Notes: generated by a model from the letters alone, not told the origin. A DNA stretch of 64,000 bases from Thermoleophilum album (GCF_900108055.1 NZ_FNWJ01000002.1:816382-880381), one strand, 5' to 3'. Counted from the first letter of the stretch, positions 16,779 through 25,447 are shown. Translations and numbers: made by a program.

Positions 16779-17996
16779 GTGCGCTTCTACGAGTACGAAT
16801 CGCGGGCGATTGCCAAGCGCGAAGGCATCCCTGTAACCGACTACGGGCTCGCGCACACGCCCGAAGAGGCGCGGGCGATCGCCGAGCGCATCGGCGGCCC
16901 GGTCGTGATCAAGTCGCAAGTACTCACCGGCGGCCGGATGAAGGCCGGTGGCGTGGCCTTCGCTGACACGCCCGAGGAAGCCGCAGCGCACGCCGAGCGG
17001 ATCCTCCAACTCGAGATCCGGGGCCACAAGCCACGGGGCGTGCTCGTCGACCCCCGCGCCCAGGTCAAGAAGGAGTACTACGCGGGCGTCGTGTGGGACG
17101 GCATCCGCAAACGACCGGTGATGATCTTCTCCGACATGGGCGGCATCGACATCGAGGAAGTCGCCGAAAAGCACCCCGAGCACGTGGCGCGTCGCCACTT
17201 CTCCAACGTCTTGCCGTTCTCCGGCTTCGAGGCAAAGGAGTGCGTGGCACGGGTCGGCGTAACCGGCTCGCAGCTCAACCGTGCCGCCCAGATCCTCGCC
17301 AAGCTCGCGCAGCTGTTCGTCAAGTACGACATGACGCTCGCCGAGATCAACCCCCTCGGGGAGCTTGAGGACGGCAGCTTCGTCGCTCTCGACGCGCACA
17401 TGGAGATGGAGAACGAAGCGCGGCCGCGCCAACAGAAGCTGCTCCAGGAGCTCGGTGTGCGACCCGAGGAGACACGCCAGGCGCGCGAACCGACCCCCTT
17501 CGAGCTGCGCGGCGAGGAGATCGACGCCATGGATCACCGTGGTGTCGCCGGCAACGTCACCGAGTTCGACGGCAACCTCGGTCTCGTGATTGGCGCCGGC
17601 GGCGGCTCGCTCACGCTCTTCGACGCTGTGCGCAAGTACGGCGGGCGCCCCGCCAACTACTGCGAGATCGGCGGTAACCCGTCGGTGCGCAAGGCCTGCG
17701 AGCTGGCGAAACTCGTGCTCAGCAAGCCGGGAGTCGACAAGATCGCGGTGATGATGTCGATCGTGTCGAACACCCGCGTCGACATCGTCGCCCGCGGCGT
17801 CATCAAGGCCTGCCTGGAGCTCGGGTACGACCCCGCCGAGAAGATCGCGATCTTCCGGATTCCGGGGGCCTGGGAGGACGAGGGATACAAGATCCTCGAG
17901 CGCTACGGCGTCGAGTACTGCGACCGCTCGGTGTCGATGCACGAGGCCGCGCGGCGCGCGGTCGAGAAGATCCAGGGCACGGCGGTAGCGGCTTAG
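16779..17996 (+). CDS. malate-CoA ligase (malate thiokinase) beta subunit-like, ATP-grasp
   Basis: A 405-aa protein of the succinyl-CoA synthetase beta family. The N-terminal ATP-grasp domain shows FYEYESRAIAKREGIPV, VVIKSQVLTGGRMKAGGV and the metal-site pattern DMTLAEINPLGELEDG. The C-terminal CoA-ligase domain has GNLGLVIGAGGGSLTLFDAV and CEIGGNPSVRKA. These make an acyl-CoA from a dicarboxylate with ATP. The substrate is taken as malate only because the malyl-CoA lyase gene is adjacent. The GGNPSVRK pattern and length also resemble citryl-CoA synthetase large subunits, so citrate is an alternative. A strong AGGAGG lies before GTG 16779. Confidence 0.8.
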   Translation: MRFYEYESRAIAKREGIPVTDYGLAHTPEEARAIAERIGGPVVIKSQVLTGGRMKAGGVAFADTPEEAAAHAERILQLEIRGHKPRGVLVDPRAQVKKEYYAGVVWDGIRKRPVMIFSDMGGIDIEEVAEKHPEHVARRHFSNVLPFSGFEAKECVARVGVTGSQLNRAAQILAKLAQLFVKYDMTLAEINPLGELEDGSFVALDAHMEMENEARPRQQKLLQELGVRPEETRQAREPTPFELRGEEIDAMDHRGVAGNVTEFDGNLGLVIGAGGGSLTLFDAVRKYGGRPANYCEIGGNPSVRKACELAKLVLSKPGVDKIAVMMSIVSNTRVDIVARGVIKACLELGYDPAEKIAIFRIPGAWEDEGYKILERYGVEYCDRSVSMHEAARRAVEKIQGTAVAA

Positions 17997-18010
17997 CGGA
18001 GGTCCGAAGC

Positions 18011-18934
18011 GTGAGCATCCTGATCGACGAGAACACGACGTTCATCGTTCAGGGCATCACTGGCCGCGAGGCCGTGAACCTGACGAAGGAGTGCCTCGAG
18101 TACGGCAAGGGCGCGAAGATCGTCGGCGGTGTCACGCCGGGACGGAAGGGTCGCACCGTCCACGGTGTGCCGGTCTTCGATTCCGTCGAGCAGTGCGTGG
18201 AGCATCACGGCGGGCCGATAGATGGCTCGGTCGTGACCGTGCCCCCCGCGTTCTGTAAGGACGCCGTCTTCGAGGCGATCGAGAACGGCATCAAGCTGAT
18301 CGTCATCGTCACCGAGCGGATCCCGCGCCGTGACGTGGCCCAGATGGTCGAGCTCGCGGAGATGCGCGGCGCGCGCATCATCGGCCCCAACTGCCTCGGG
18401 ATCATGGTCCCCGACGTGATCAAGATGGGCGGCATCGGTGGTCCAGCGCGCGACGCCGCGAAGGCCTACACCCCGGGACCGGTTGGCGTGATGTCGCGGT
18501 CGGGCGGCATGACCACGGAGATCTCCTCGACACTCACCGCGGCCGGACTCGGGCAGTCAACGGCGGTTTCGATCGGCGGTGACGCGATCATCGGCTCCAC
18601 CTACACCGAGCTGCTACCGCTCTTCGAAGCGGACGAGCAAACCGAGGCGATCGTCATCTACTCCGAGCCCGGTGGTCGGATGGAGGCGGAACTCGCGCGC
18701 TACGTCACCGAGAACGACTGTCGCCTGCCGATCGTCGCCTTCATGGCCGGCCGCTTCATGGACGAGATGCCCGGGATGAGTTTCGGCCATGCGGGCACGA
18801 TCGTCGAGGGCAAGGAGGACACCGCCGCCGAGAAGATCGCGCGGCTCGAGGCCGCGGGCATCACGGTTGCCGAGGAGATATCCGAGATCCCCGAGCTCGT
18901 TCGCGAGCGCATCGGCAAGGAGGTCAGAGCGTGA
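18011..18934 (+). CDS. malate-CoA ligase (malate thiokinase) alpha subunit-like
   Basis: A 307-aa protein of the succinyl-CoA synthetase alpha family. The CoA-binding Rossmann domain begins ENTTFIVQGITGREAVNLTK and has KIVGGVTPGRKG. The ligase domain contains the phosphohistidine in SFGHAGTIVEG (His near residue 260). It should pair with the product of 16779-17996 and carry the phosphoryl group during CoA ligation. The gene starts with GTG 18011, 14 bp after the beta subunit, with GGAGG upstream. Its stop overlaps the next gene as GTGA. Confidence 0.83.
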   Translation: MSILIDENTTFIVQGITGREAVNLTKECLEYGKGAKIVGGVTPGRKGRTVHGVPVFDSVEQCVEHHGGPIDGSVVTVPPAFCKDAVFEAIENGIKLIVIVTERIPRRDVAQMVELAEMRGARIIGPNCLGIMVPDVIKMGGIGGPARDAAKAYTPGPVGVMSRSGGMTTEISSTLTAAGLGQSTAVSIGGDAIIGSTYTELLPLFEADEQTEAIVIYSEPGGRMEAELARYVTENDCRLPIVAFMAGRFMDEMPGMSFGHAGTIVEGKEDTAAEKIARLEAAGITVAEEISEIPELVRERIGKEVRA

Positions 18935-19209
18935 CCGCTGCTGGCGAAACACAGACCGGCGAGCGCCGCCTGCACGGCGTCTTCATTCAGGTAGAGCTCG
19001 ACGACTCGATCCGCGGTGACCGCGAGCTCGCGCGCAAGCTCGCGGAGGCCTGCCCGGTCGACATCTTCAAGGTCGGCGAAAACGGCGTCGAAATCGTCGA
19101 AGAAAACCTCGACGAGTGCGTGCTTTGCGAACTCTGTCTCGACCTCGCGCCGGCCGGCAAGCTGCGGATCCGCAAGCTCTACGACGACACGGTCCTCGAG
19201 AGGACCTGA
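18931..19209 (+). CDS. ferredoxin-like protein with four cysteines for one Fe-S cluster
   Basis: A 92-aa acidic protein. Cysteines occur at residues 41 (ACPVDIF), 63, 66 and 69 (DECVLCELCLDL). The order CP first and CXXCXXC last matches a FixX-like or truncated two-cluster ferredoxin that keeps a single [4Fe-4S] site. It is translationally coupled (GTGA) to the CoA ligase alpha subunit, so it is likely made with the malyl-CoA enzymes. None of those enzymes uses a free electron carrier, so its partner is unclear. It might serve an acyl-CoA dehydrogenase/ETF or a 2-oxoacid oxidoreductase elsewhere. Confidence 0.65.
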   Translation: MTAAGETQTGERRLHGVFIQVELDDSIRGDRELARKLAEACPVDIFKVGENGVEIVEENLDECVLCELCLDLAPAGKLRIRKLYDDTVLERT

Positions 19210-19272
19210 GGCGCTAGCGGCCAGCGAAGCGCTAGCCGTCGGTCGGGCCCGTGGCCGGCCGGTGAGCCGCCA

Positions 19273-19327
19273 GTGAGCCGACGAGTCGCCACTTGGTCGA
19301 CGGGTCCCTAGTGGGCCGACGAGTCGC
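19273..19327. repeat. short imperfect direct repeat around the end of the GNAT gene
   Basis: GTGAGCCGACGAGTCGC at 19273-19289 recurs as GTGGGCCGACGAGTCGC at 19311-19327 (16 of 17 bases the same). A more diverged copy lies between them near 19294-19310. The second copy covers the stop codon of the convergent acetyltransferase gene. No function is evident. Confidence 0.4.
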
Positions 19328-20447
19328 TAGTAGCCCCGCTGCCAAGCGGACTCGGACGCCCCGGAGGGGGTGCGTCGGGCGGTGCCGTCGGCAGTGGGTC
19401 GAGGTGGTGGCTCATCCACCACTCGCCGTCGAGACGCGTAAGCAGCACCTCGCCAGTCAGCACGAGCCGTAGGAGCTGCGGATCGCGGGCATGGACCAAG
19501 GCGCGCTCGGCGGCGCGAAACAGCACTCTGCGCTCCACAAGCGCCTCGAAGAGGTGGGATTCTGCGCGGCCTTCCACGCTGATCGCTCCGCAGGCGCGGG
19601 CCGCCGTGAAGAGACGGTCGAGCAGCACCCCCTCCTGTTCGGATCGCGCGAGCACCGCCAGCACCTGGGCGCGACCGCCACGCGGCACGAAGGCGACGTA
19701 GCAGCCGATCGAGCGATTATCCGCGTCACGAACGTGGCGAGCTAGCAAGGACCCACGCGCGCCGCTCGTGCGCTCGAGTTCGCCGAGCAACCACGCCGCG
19801 AAGTCCGGATCACAGACAGGTGCGGCCGCGCGCTCCTCGAGCCGCTGCTCGAGGAGGGCCGACAGCACGTCTGGCGTGAGGGGCTCGTCACCAAGATCAC
19901 CGAGTCGACCGACGAGCCGCCCGCGGCGCAAGCGCTCGCCGCGCGGGAGCTGACGTCGGCGCAACGCGTACGAGATGCCGGCTCGCAGCGGACGCAGAAC
20001 GCGCACCCATGCAAGCGACTCAAGCGGCCGGATCCGCCCCCCGAGTCGACGCCACATCGCCGCCACCTCGCCGGTCGCGCCGTCGGTGATCGTGAGGTCC
20101 TGTGGACCGGCCAGGAATTTGCGCAGCAGAAGCGCCCCCGAGCCCGGCATGCGGGCCTCCGGGTCGCTTACCAGTTGACCGGAGCAACCAACGCGCAGGT
20201 GGCGACCGTCGCGCGTACGCAACCAGCGCGTGTAAGCAGCCAAGAAAGCGACCACCCGGCCCTCACCGTCGACGAACACGAGCGGCGGCACCTGCGGGTC
20301 GCTTAGCGGCCCGAACAGCAGCCGGTCGAAGTACTCGACGAGGCCGGGAGCGGGTCGCTCCGAACCGGACCGCACGACACGCTCGTAAAGGGCCGCGACG
20401 GCGGGAAGATCGTCGCGGGCGAGTTCGCGCACGCCTGCGCGCATCAC
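19308..20447 (-). CDS. GNAT-like N-acetyltransferase, large form
   Basis: A 379-aa protein. The first 150 residues resemble a GNAT domain: VRELARDDLPAVAALYERVV at the start and SDPEARMPGSGALLLRKFLA at the acetyl-CoA loop position. The second half (about residues 190-340) looks like another, weaker alpha/beta domain. The tail is Pro-rich. The ATG overlaps the stop of the upstream SCP2 gene as ATGA, so the two are translationally coupled. A large two-domain GNAT beside glycan genes sometimes modifies sugars, but here the neighbours are lipid genes and the substrate is unknown. Confidence 0.6.
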   Translation of the reverse strand: MMRAGVRELARDDLPAVAALYERVVRSGSERPAPGLVEYFDRLLFGPLSDPQVPPLVFVDGEGRVVAFLAAYTRWLRTRDGRHLRVGCSGQLVSDPEARMPGSGALLLRKFLAGPQDLTITDGATGEVAAMWRRLGGRIRPLESLAWVRVLRPLRAGISYALRRRQLPRGERLRRGRLVGRLGDLGDEPLTPDVLSALLEQRLEERAAAPVCDPDFAAWLLGELERTSGARGSLLARHVRDADNRSIGCYVAFVPRGGRAQVLAVLARSEQEGVLLDRLFTAARACGAISVEGRAESHLFEALVERRVLFRAAERALVHARDPQLLRLVLTGEVLLTRLDGEWWMSHHLDPLPTAPPDAPPPGRPSPLGSGATSDSSAH

Positions 20448-20836
20448 GAGTCCGCGGCCGGACGGGCGACCCGCTTGCGGGTCCCGGCGCGTCGGCTGAG
20501 CGCGCGCCGTGCGACCTCGCCGAGCAGCTTGATCACCGCGGGATCGCCAGTCACACGCACACGCCCGCGTCGAAACGCCTCGGCCCAGTCCTCGAGGCCC
20601 GCGCCGGCGAGGCGGTTGAAGTCGTCGCGGTCGAGCTCGATGTACAGGCGCGCGTCAGCCGCTGGCTCGCGGGTCACGCGCAGCGCTGGCAGCTCGACGC
20701 GCCAGATCGGTGCGTCGCTACCACGCGCTCGCAGCTCGAGCTGGGCGACCAGACGCAAGCGTTCGAGCGCTGGTAGATCAGCGCGCAAGCGCTCCACCGC
20801 CTGCTCGATGCGCCTACGGGTCTCGCTCGCCCCCAT
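20444..20836 (-). CDS. SCP2 sterol/lipid-binding domain protein
   Basis: A 130-aa protein consistent with a stand-alone SCP2 (sterol carrier protein 2) fold, which binds hydrophobic acyl-CoA or lipid ligands. The region from about residue 45 to 115 shows the family pattern, including ADARLYIELDRDDFNRLAGA and the final helix motif GDPAVIKLLGEVARRAL. No catalytic residues are expected. It starts at ATG 20836, 83 bp after the stop of the acyl-CoA dehydrogenase gene on the same strand, and its stop overlaps the acetyltransferase start. A supporting role in fatty-acid or alkane metabolism is inferred from context. Confidence 0.7.
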   Translation of the reverse strand: MGASETRRRIEQAVERLRADLPALERLRLVAQLELRARGSDAPIWRVELPALRVTREPAADARLYIELDRDDFNRLAGAGLEDWAEAFRRGRVRVTGDPAVIKLLGEVARRALSRRAGTRKRVARPAADS

Positions 20837-20919
20837 GGAACGCTTACACAGGCGAACCGCTAGCGTTGGGCGCGCCCCCGCGCCCCGAAACGTTCACGCG
20901 CCGGCGCAGCCTCGCTCGC

Positions 20920-22134
20920 TCAGATCTTGTTGCGCTCGATCAGCTTGCGTCCGATAACCATCCGCTGAATCTCGGAGGTGCCCTCGCCGATCAGCAGCAA
21001 GGGGGCGTCACGGTAAAGCCGCTCGATCTCGTACTCCTTCGAGTAGCCGTAGCCCCCGTGAATCCGGAAGGCCTGCTCCACGACCTCCTTGCCGGTCTCC
21101 GAGGCGAACAGCTTGGCCATGCCCGCCTCGAGATCCGAGCGCTGCCCGGCATCCTTGAGGCGTGCAGCCTTGTAGGTCAGGAGGCGCGCAGCCTCGACCT
21201 TGGTGGCCATGTCCGCGAGCTTGAACTGAATCGCCTGGTGCTGGCAGATCGGCTTGCCAAACGTCTTCCGCTCCTGCGAGTAGCGAAGCGCCAACTCCAG
21301 CGCACGCTGAGCGATCCCGACGCCCCGCGCCGCGACGTTGACGCGGCCGACTTCGAGGGCGTCCATCATCTGCCGGAACCCCTGGCCGAGACCAGCCTCC
21401 TCACCGCCGAGGATGCGGTCGGGAGGGCAGCGGTAGCCGTCGTAGACGAGCTCCGTCGACTCGACGCCCTTGTAACCCATCTTCTTGATCTTGGGCGGGA
21501 TCGTGAGACCGGCGAACTTGCCGGTGTTGACCGACGCGCCCGGCTCCTTTTCGGTGATGAAACAGGTCATGCCCTTGTAGGGCGGGTCGGCCTTGGGATC
21601 GGACTTCATCAACACGAACACGACCCCGGAGTTGAGGCCGTTCGTGACCCACATCTTCTGACCGTTGAGCACCCACTCGCCGGTCTCGGGGTCCTTGGTC
21701 GCGGTCGACTTGATCGCCTGGACGTCGGATCCGCACTCCGGCTCCGAGAGCGAAAACGCGGCGCGAATCTCGCCGGTCGCCATGCGCGGCAGGAAGTACT
21801 GCTTCTGCTCTTCGGTGCCGTACTTCATCAGCAAGTAGGAGCCGATGAAGTGCGTGTTGACGATCCCCGAGATCGAGATCCAGCCGCGCGAGAGCTCCTC
21901 GACGATCATCGCGTAGGTCGTCAGGTCGAGGCCCATCCCGCCGTACTCCTCGGGGATCGTGACACCGAACAGCCCGAGCTCCTTCATCTGCTCGACGATC
22001 GGTGCCGGGAACTCGTCTTTGGCGTCGTACTCCTCGGCGTGCGGGATGATCTCGTTGTCGACGAACTGGCGCACCATCTCGGTGATCGCCTTTTGCTCGT
22101 CGGTCTTGGTCAGAAGGTCGGTCGCTACGGCCAT
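20920..22134 (-). CDS. acyl-CoA dehydrogenase
   Basis: A 404-aa FAD enzyme that makes the trans-2 double bond of acyl-CoA during beta-oxidation or amino-acid breakdown. FAD/substrate motifs are AFSLSEPECGSDVQAIKSTA (about residues 127-146) and KMWVTNGLNSG. The C-terminal helix domain has RKTFGKPICQHQAIQFKLAD. The catalytic base is the Glu in LIGEGTSEIQRM near residue 389, preceded by IHGGYGYSKEYEIERLYRD. Start ATG 22134 is preferred: GGAG lies five bases upstream and MAVATDLL begins the usual N-terminal helix. Chain-length preference cannot be told. Confidence 0.9.
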   Translation of the reverse strand: MAVATDLLTKTDEQKAITEMVRQFVDNEIIPHAEEYDAKDEFPAPIVEQMKELGLFGVTIPEEYGGMGLDLTTYAMIVEELSRGWISISGIVNTHFIGSYLLMKYGTEEQKQYFLPRMATGEIRAAFSLSEPECGSDVQAIKSTATKDPETGEWVLNGQKMWVTNGLNSGVVFVLMKSDPKADPPYKGMTCFITEKEPGASVNTGKFAGLTIPPKIKKMGYKGVESTELVYDGYRCPPDRILGGEEAGLGQGFRQMMDALEVGRVNVAARGVGIAQRALELALRYSQERKTFGKPICQHQAIQFKLADMATKVEAARLLTYKAARLKDAGQRSDLEAGMAKLFASETGKEVVEQAFRIHGGYGYSKEYEIERLYRDAPLLLIGEGTSEIQRMVIGRKLIERNKI

Positions 22135-22311
22135 CTCTCCTTGGCGCTCCTGGATCCGTTCGGCTTTCGCGGGATGGTCGCCGCCGTCACAAGCGCGCAC
22201 CACGCGGCTAGAGCTGACCCGCCTGCTCTGCGCTCGGCGCGCCGTCGCGCGAACGGCAACACACGGCAGGATATCCCTTAGAAGTACGAGCGCGGGGCGA
22301 CTACGGCCGCA

Positions 22312-22947
22312 TCAGAAGCCAGCGGGGTGGCGTGCGACGTAGCCGCGCAGGGGACGCATCGACCGGCTCCAGCGAGGTCCCGTGCGCGGCAGGCGCAGCT
22401 GACGTGAAGCTATCCGTGCCTCGCGATCGCGGTAGCCGGTGTCGAAGCGCAGCCCGGCGACCACCAGGAAGGTGTGCCCGCCGTGCGCGTAAACCGTCAC
22501 CCAACGCCCTCGCCCCGGCTCTCCCCATGACATCAGCGATCCCGAGTCGAGCGGGGAGTCGAGGAAACCGCCCCCGAAAAGGGCGTAACTGACAGCGCCC
22601 GAGCAGTCGTAGCCGCTGTCGAGCCCGTTCGAGAAGGGGCGATGGCCGCCGCCGTAGCGGTAGGGCTTGGAGACGATGCGGTTAGCGAACGCAATCAGCC
22701 GCTTTACCTCGGGCGGAGCGTCGATCGGCGCGATCGCGCGACCGTTCACGAGCTTCGCTTTGCCGGCCGGAGGCACGAACATCGCACCGCCGCTGGTCGA
22801 AGCGGCGTTGGGGGCAGGCCGCGCGCTTGCCGCGCCGCTTGACGCGCCCGTATCGCCCAGGGCGGGAGCGCAGAGAGCAACCGCACTTGCGCACGTGGCG
22901 AGCGCGGCAAGAGAGAACAGGCGTCGTGTCGGACGTCGTTGTCTCAC
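22312..22947 (-). CDS. secreted NlpC/P60 peptidoglycan hydrolase
   Basis: A 211-aa exported protein: signal peptide (about residues 1-31), a 60-residue linker, and an NlpC/P60-type cysteine peptidase domain. The catalytic Cys is in DSGYDCSGAVSYAL (about residue 118) and the His in AHGGHTFLVVAGLRFDTG (about residue 157). These enzymes cut stem peptides of peptidoglycan. The start is GTG 22947. A ydaO-type riboswitch lies nine bases upstream, so expression should fall when c-di-AMP is high. This gene-riboswitch pairing is well known in actinobacteria. Confidence 0.86.
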   Translation of the reverse strand: MRQRRPTRRLFSLAALATCASAVALCAPALGDTGASSGAASARPAPNAASTSGGAMFVPPAGKAKLVNGRAIAPIDAPPEVKRLIAFANRIVSKPYRYGGGHRPFSNGLDSGYDCSGAVSYALFGGGFLDSPLDSGSLMSWGEPGRGRWVTVYAHGGHTFLVVAGLRFDTGYRDREARIASRQLRLPRTGPRWSRSMRPLRGYVARHPAGF

Positions 22948-22956
22948 GATCTCTTT

Positions 22957-23097
22957 CCAACGCCTGCGGGGTTAGCTGACGGGCTCGCGCGGGAAGAGAT
23001 CGCGCTCCTCGCCGCCGTGAGACGGAGAGGTTCGCCCCCGGTGGCACTGCCACCAAGTGGGTCCCCCGCTCCACGCGGTGCGTGGATTCGGCGTTGG
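22957..23097 (-). ncRNA. ydaO-type cyclic di-AMP riboswitch
   Basis: Read on the minus strand, P1 is closed by CCAACGCC (at the 5' end) and GGCGTTGG (at the 3' end). Between them are the class blocks CGCCGAATCC, GCGGGGGACCCA, CCGGGGGCGAACC, GCGCGAGCCC and GTCAGCTAACCCCGC. The element ends only about nine bases before the GTG start of the NlpC/P60 gene, so it could act on translation as well as on transcription. Confidence 0.9.
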
Positions 23098-23254
23098 CGG
23101 CAACCTACCAGATCCGTCGGAGGGATTCATCCCGCGCCGCGCGCTTCCTGCAAGCGGGCAGAATCTGCCGTTGCTCGCGTGCCGGTCGCGGCTGGGAGGG
23201 TCGCGGCTGCCGCGCTGCCTCGCCGGTCGTCCTCTGTAAGAGTCCCGTACGCAG

Positions 23255-23935
23255 GTGTCGACGCAACGCGACGAACCGACCAACGCACCTCCCTCGCGGC
23301 GGCGACTGAGCGGCGACAAGCGCCGCGCGCTGCTGATGGATGCAGCGCTCGCGGTGTTCGCCGAGCGTGGCTACGAGGGAGCCTCGATCGGTCAGATCGC
23401 GCGCGCAGCCGGTGTCTCGAAAGCGCTTATCTACGAGCACTTCCCGAGCAAGCGCGACCTGCACCTCGAGCTGCTGCGCCGACACGGACGCGAGCTTGAG
23501 GCGCGACTCCAGCGAGCGTTGGTGGACCACCACTCACCCGAGGAGGCGACGCGCTCAGCGATCGACGCGTTCTTGCAGTTCGTGGCCGAGCACCGCGATG
23601 CCTGGCGGATCCTGGTCGCCGAGGTCCACGAACCGGCGATGCGCGAAGAGGTCGCTCGCCTGGGCGAGCGCATCGCCGGTCTCGTGGCTGCGCGCATCGC
23701 TGCTTCCTACGGTGGCGACCCGGCCCGCCCGACGCACGGCGATGAGCTCGTCGCGCGGATGTTCGTGGGCGGCATCGAGGCCCTTGGGAAGTGGTGGACA
23801 ACACATCCCGAGACGCCCCGCGAGCGCTTGACCGAGATCGCTTTCGACCTCTACTGGGAGGGTGCAGCAAGCCTCATGGAGCGCGCGCGTAGCCGCTCGC
23901 GCGCGACACCGTCGAGGCGCCGCGGGCGGCAGTGA
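23255..23935 (+). CDS. TetR family transcriptional regulator
   Basis: A 226-aa regulator. The N-terminal helix-turn-helix reads FAERGYEGASIGQIARAAGV then SKALIYEHFPSKRDLHLELL (about residues 34-72). The C-terminal ligand domain is all-helical and unassigned. The gene lies 60-80 bp upstream of the acyl-CoA synthetase and the alpha/beta hydrolase on the same strand, so it may control them in response to an acyl-CoA or aromatic ligand. The start is GTG 23255. The extreme C-terminus is Arg/Ser-rich. Confidence 0.86.
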   Translation: MSTQRDEPTNAPPSRRRLSGDKRRALLMDAALAVFAERGYEGASIGQIARAAGVSKALIYEHFPSKRDLHLELLRRHGRELEARLQRALVDHHSPEEATRSAIDAFLQFVAEHRDAWRILVAEVHEPAMREEVARLGERIAGLVAARIAASYGGDPARPTHGDELVARMFVGGIEALGKWWTTHPETPRERLTEIAFDLYWEGAASLMERARSRSRATPSRRRGRQ

Positions 23936-24013
23936 CGAGGACACGCCAGCTAACGGCCACCATTTGTACGCCGTGAGCGATTTCACGGGAGCGGGTTGGA
24001 GCGGAGCCGAGCG

Positions 24014-25447
24014 ATGAACTTCACACGCGACGTAGTCGACACCCAACCGCCCAAGCGGCGTGCTTTGATCGCGATCGATCGGCAGGGTCGACGGCGAGAG
24101 ATCAGCTTCGGCGAGGTCTCCGATCGGGCTGCGCGGCTGGCCGGCCACTTGCTCGCAAGCGGGGTGGGGCGCGGCGACGTCGTGATGACGCTGCTCGGCA
24201 ATCAGCCCGAATGGGTATACACGCTGCTCGCTTGCTGGCGGATTGGAGCGGTCGCTCAGCCGTGTGTCGAGCAACTCACGGCCAGCGACCTCGAAAAGCG
24301 CATCGACGCACTTGCGCCGCGCGCCCTGGTGGTCGACACGCGCAATCGCGAGCGCGCGCTTGCAACCGGTTTCGACGGGGTTCTCATCACGCTTCCCGAC
24401 GAGCGCGTGTTCGCGCAGCCGGCCGCGCCCGCAGTGGAACTTGCCGCTACCGACCCCGCTCTGATCGTCTTCACGTCGGGCACGCAGGGCGAGCCGAAGC
24501 CGATCCGCCACGGCCAACGCTACCTGTTCGGGCAGCGCGTCCAAGCCGAGCATTGGTACGCGCCGCGCACTGGCGAGCTGGCTTGGTGCACCGCCGCGGC
24601 GGGCTGGTCTAAGTCCGCTCGCAACACCTTTATCGCGCCCTGGCTGCGGGGCGCCTGCGCGTTGCTGCACGACGCCCGTTTCGATCCAGAAGAGCGACTT
24701 GCGCTGATCGAGCGCGAACGCGTCGACGTGCTCTGCATGTCGCCGACCGAGTACCGCGCGATCGCCAAGCGGGTCGGTTTGCGCCCGCTGCCAGTGCGAC
24801 ACGCGGTGGCCGCCGGAGAACCGCTCGACGCCCCTGCGATCGAGGCGTGGCGGGAGGGTGCGGGCGTCGAGATCCGCGACGGTTACGGGCAAACGGAGAC
24901 TGGGGCCTTGACCGGTGTTCCGCTCGACGAGCCGCTGCGGCCCGGCTCGATGGGCAAACCGCTGCCAGGTTTTCGGCTCTGGGTCGACGACAACGGCGAG
25001 CTGGTGTGCGACCCCTCCTCGATTCCGACCTTCTTCCTGGACGGTCCGGAAGGTCTCTGGCGCACCGGTGACCGGGTCCGTCAGGACGCCGATGGATGGC
25101 TTTGGTTCGAAGGCCGCGTGGACGACGTGATCATCTCGTCGGGCTACCGGATCGGGCCGTTCGAGGTCGAGTCCGCGCTCAACTCTCATCCTGCCGTCGC
25201 CGAGGCGGCGGCGGTACCGGCACCGGACGAGATCCGTGGCCAGGTCGTGCGGGCGGTAGTCGTGTTGAGACCTGGCTATGAGCCGAGCGAGGCGCTCGCG
25301 CGCGAGCTGCAAGAGCACGTGCGGCAGCGCACAGCGCCTTACAAGTACCCGCGCATCGTCGACTTCGTCGATAGCCTCCCGAAAACACCGAGCGGCAAGA
25401 TCAAGCGGTCCGAGGTGCGGCGTGTGGTAAGCAGGGGAGCACGTTGA
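24014..25447 (+). CDS. AMP-forming acyl-CoA synthetase-like ligase
   Basis: A 477-aa adenylate-forming enzyme that activates a carboxylic acid with ATP and then CoA. Motifs in order: ATP-binding P-loop IVFTSGTQGEPKPI (about residues 151-164), RDGYGQTETGALTG (A5), LWRTGDRVRQDADGWLWFEG (A7), VDDVIISSGYRIGPFEVESA (A8 hinge) and KTPSGKIKRSEVR with the A10 Lys. The shape is closest to medium-chain acyl-CoA synthetases but the protein is shorter than their usual 550 residues. ATG 24014 is preferred over TTG 23996 because GGAG precedes it. Its stop overlaps the next ATG. Confidence 0.85.
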   Translation: MNFTRDVVDTQPPKRRALIAIDRQGRRREISFGEVSDRAARLAGHLLASGVGRGDVVMTLLGNQPEWVYTLLACWRIGAVAQPCVEQLTASDLEKRIDALAPRALVVDTRNRERALATGFDGVLITLPDERVFAQPAAPAVELAATDPALIVFTSGTQGEPKPIRHGQRYLFGQRVQAEHWYAPRTGELAWCTAAAGWSKSARNTFIAPWLRGACALLHDARFDPEERLALIERERVDVLCMSPTEYRAIAKRVGLRPLPVRHAVAAGEPLDAPAIEAWREGAGVEIRDGYGQTETGALTGVPLDEPLRPGSMGKPLPGFRLWVDDNGELVCDPSSIPTFFLDGPEGLWRTGDRVRQDADGWLWFEGRVDDVIISSGYRIGPFEVESALNSHPAVAEAAAVPAPDEIRGQVVRAVVVLRPGYEPSEALARELQEHVRQRTAPYKYPRIVDFVDSLPKTPSGKIKRSEVRRVVSRGAR

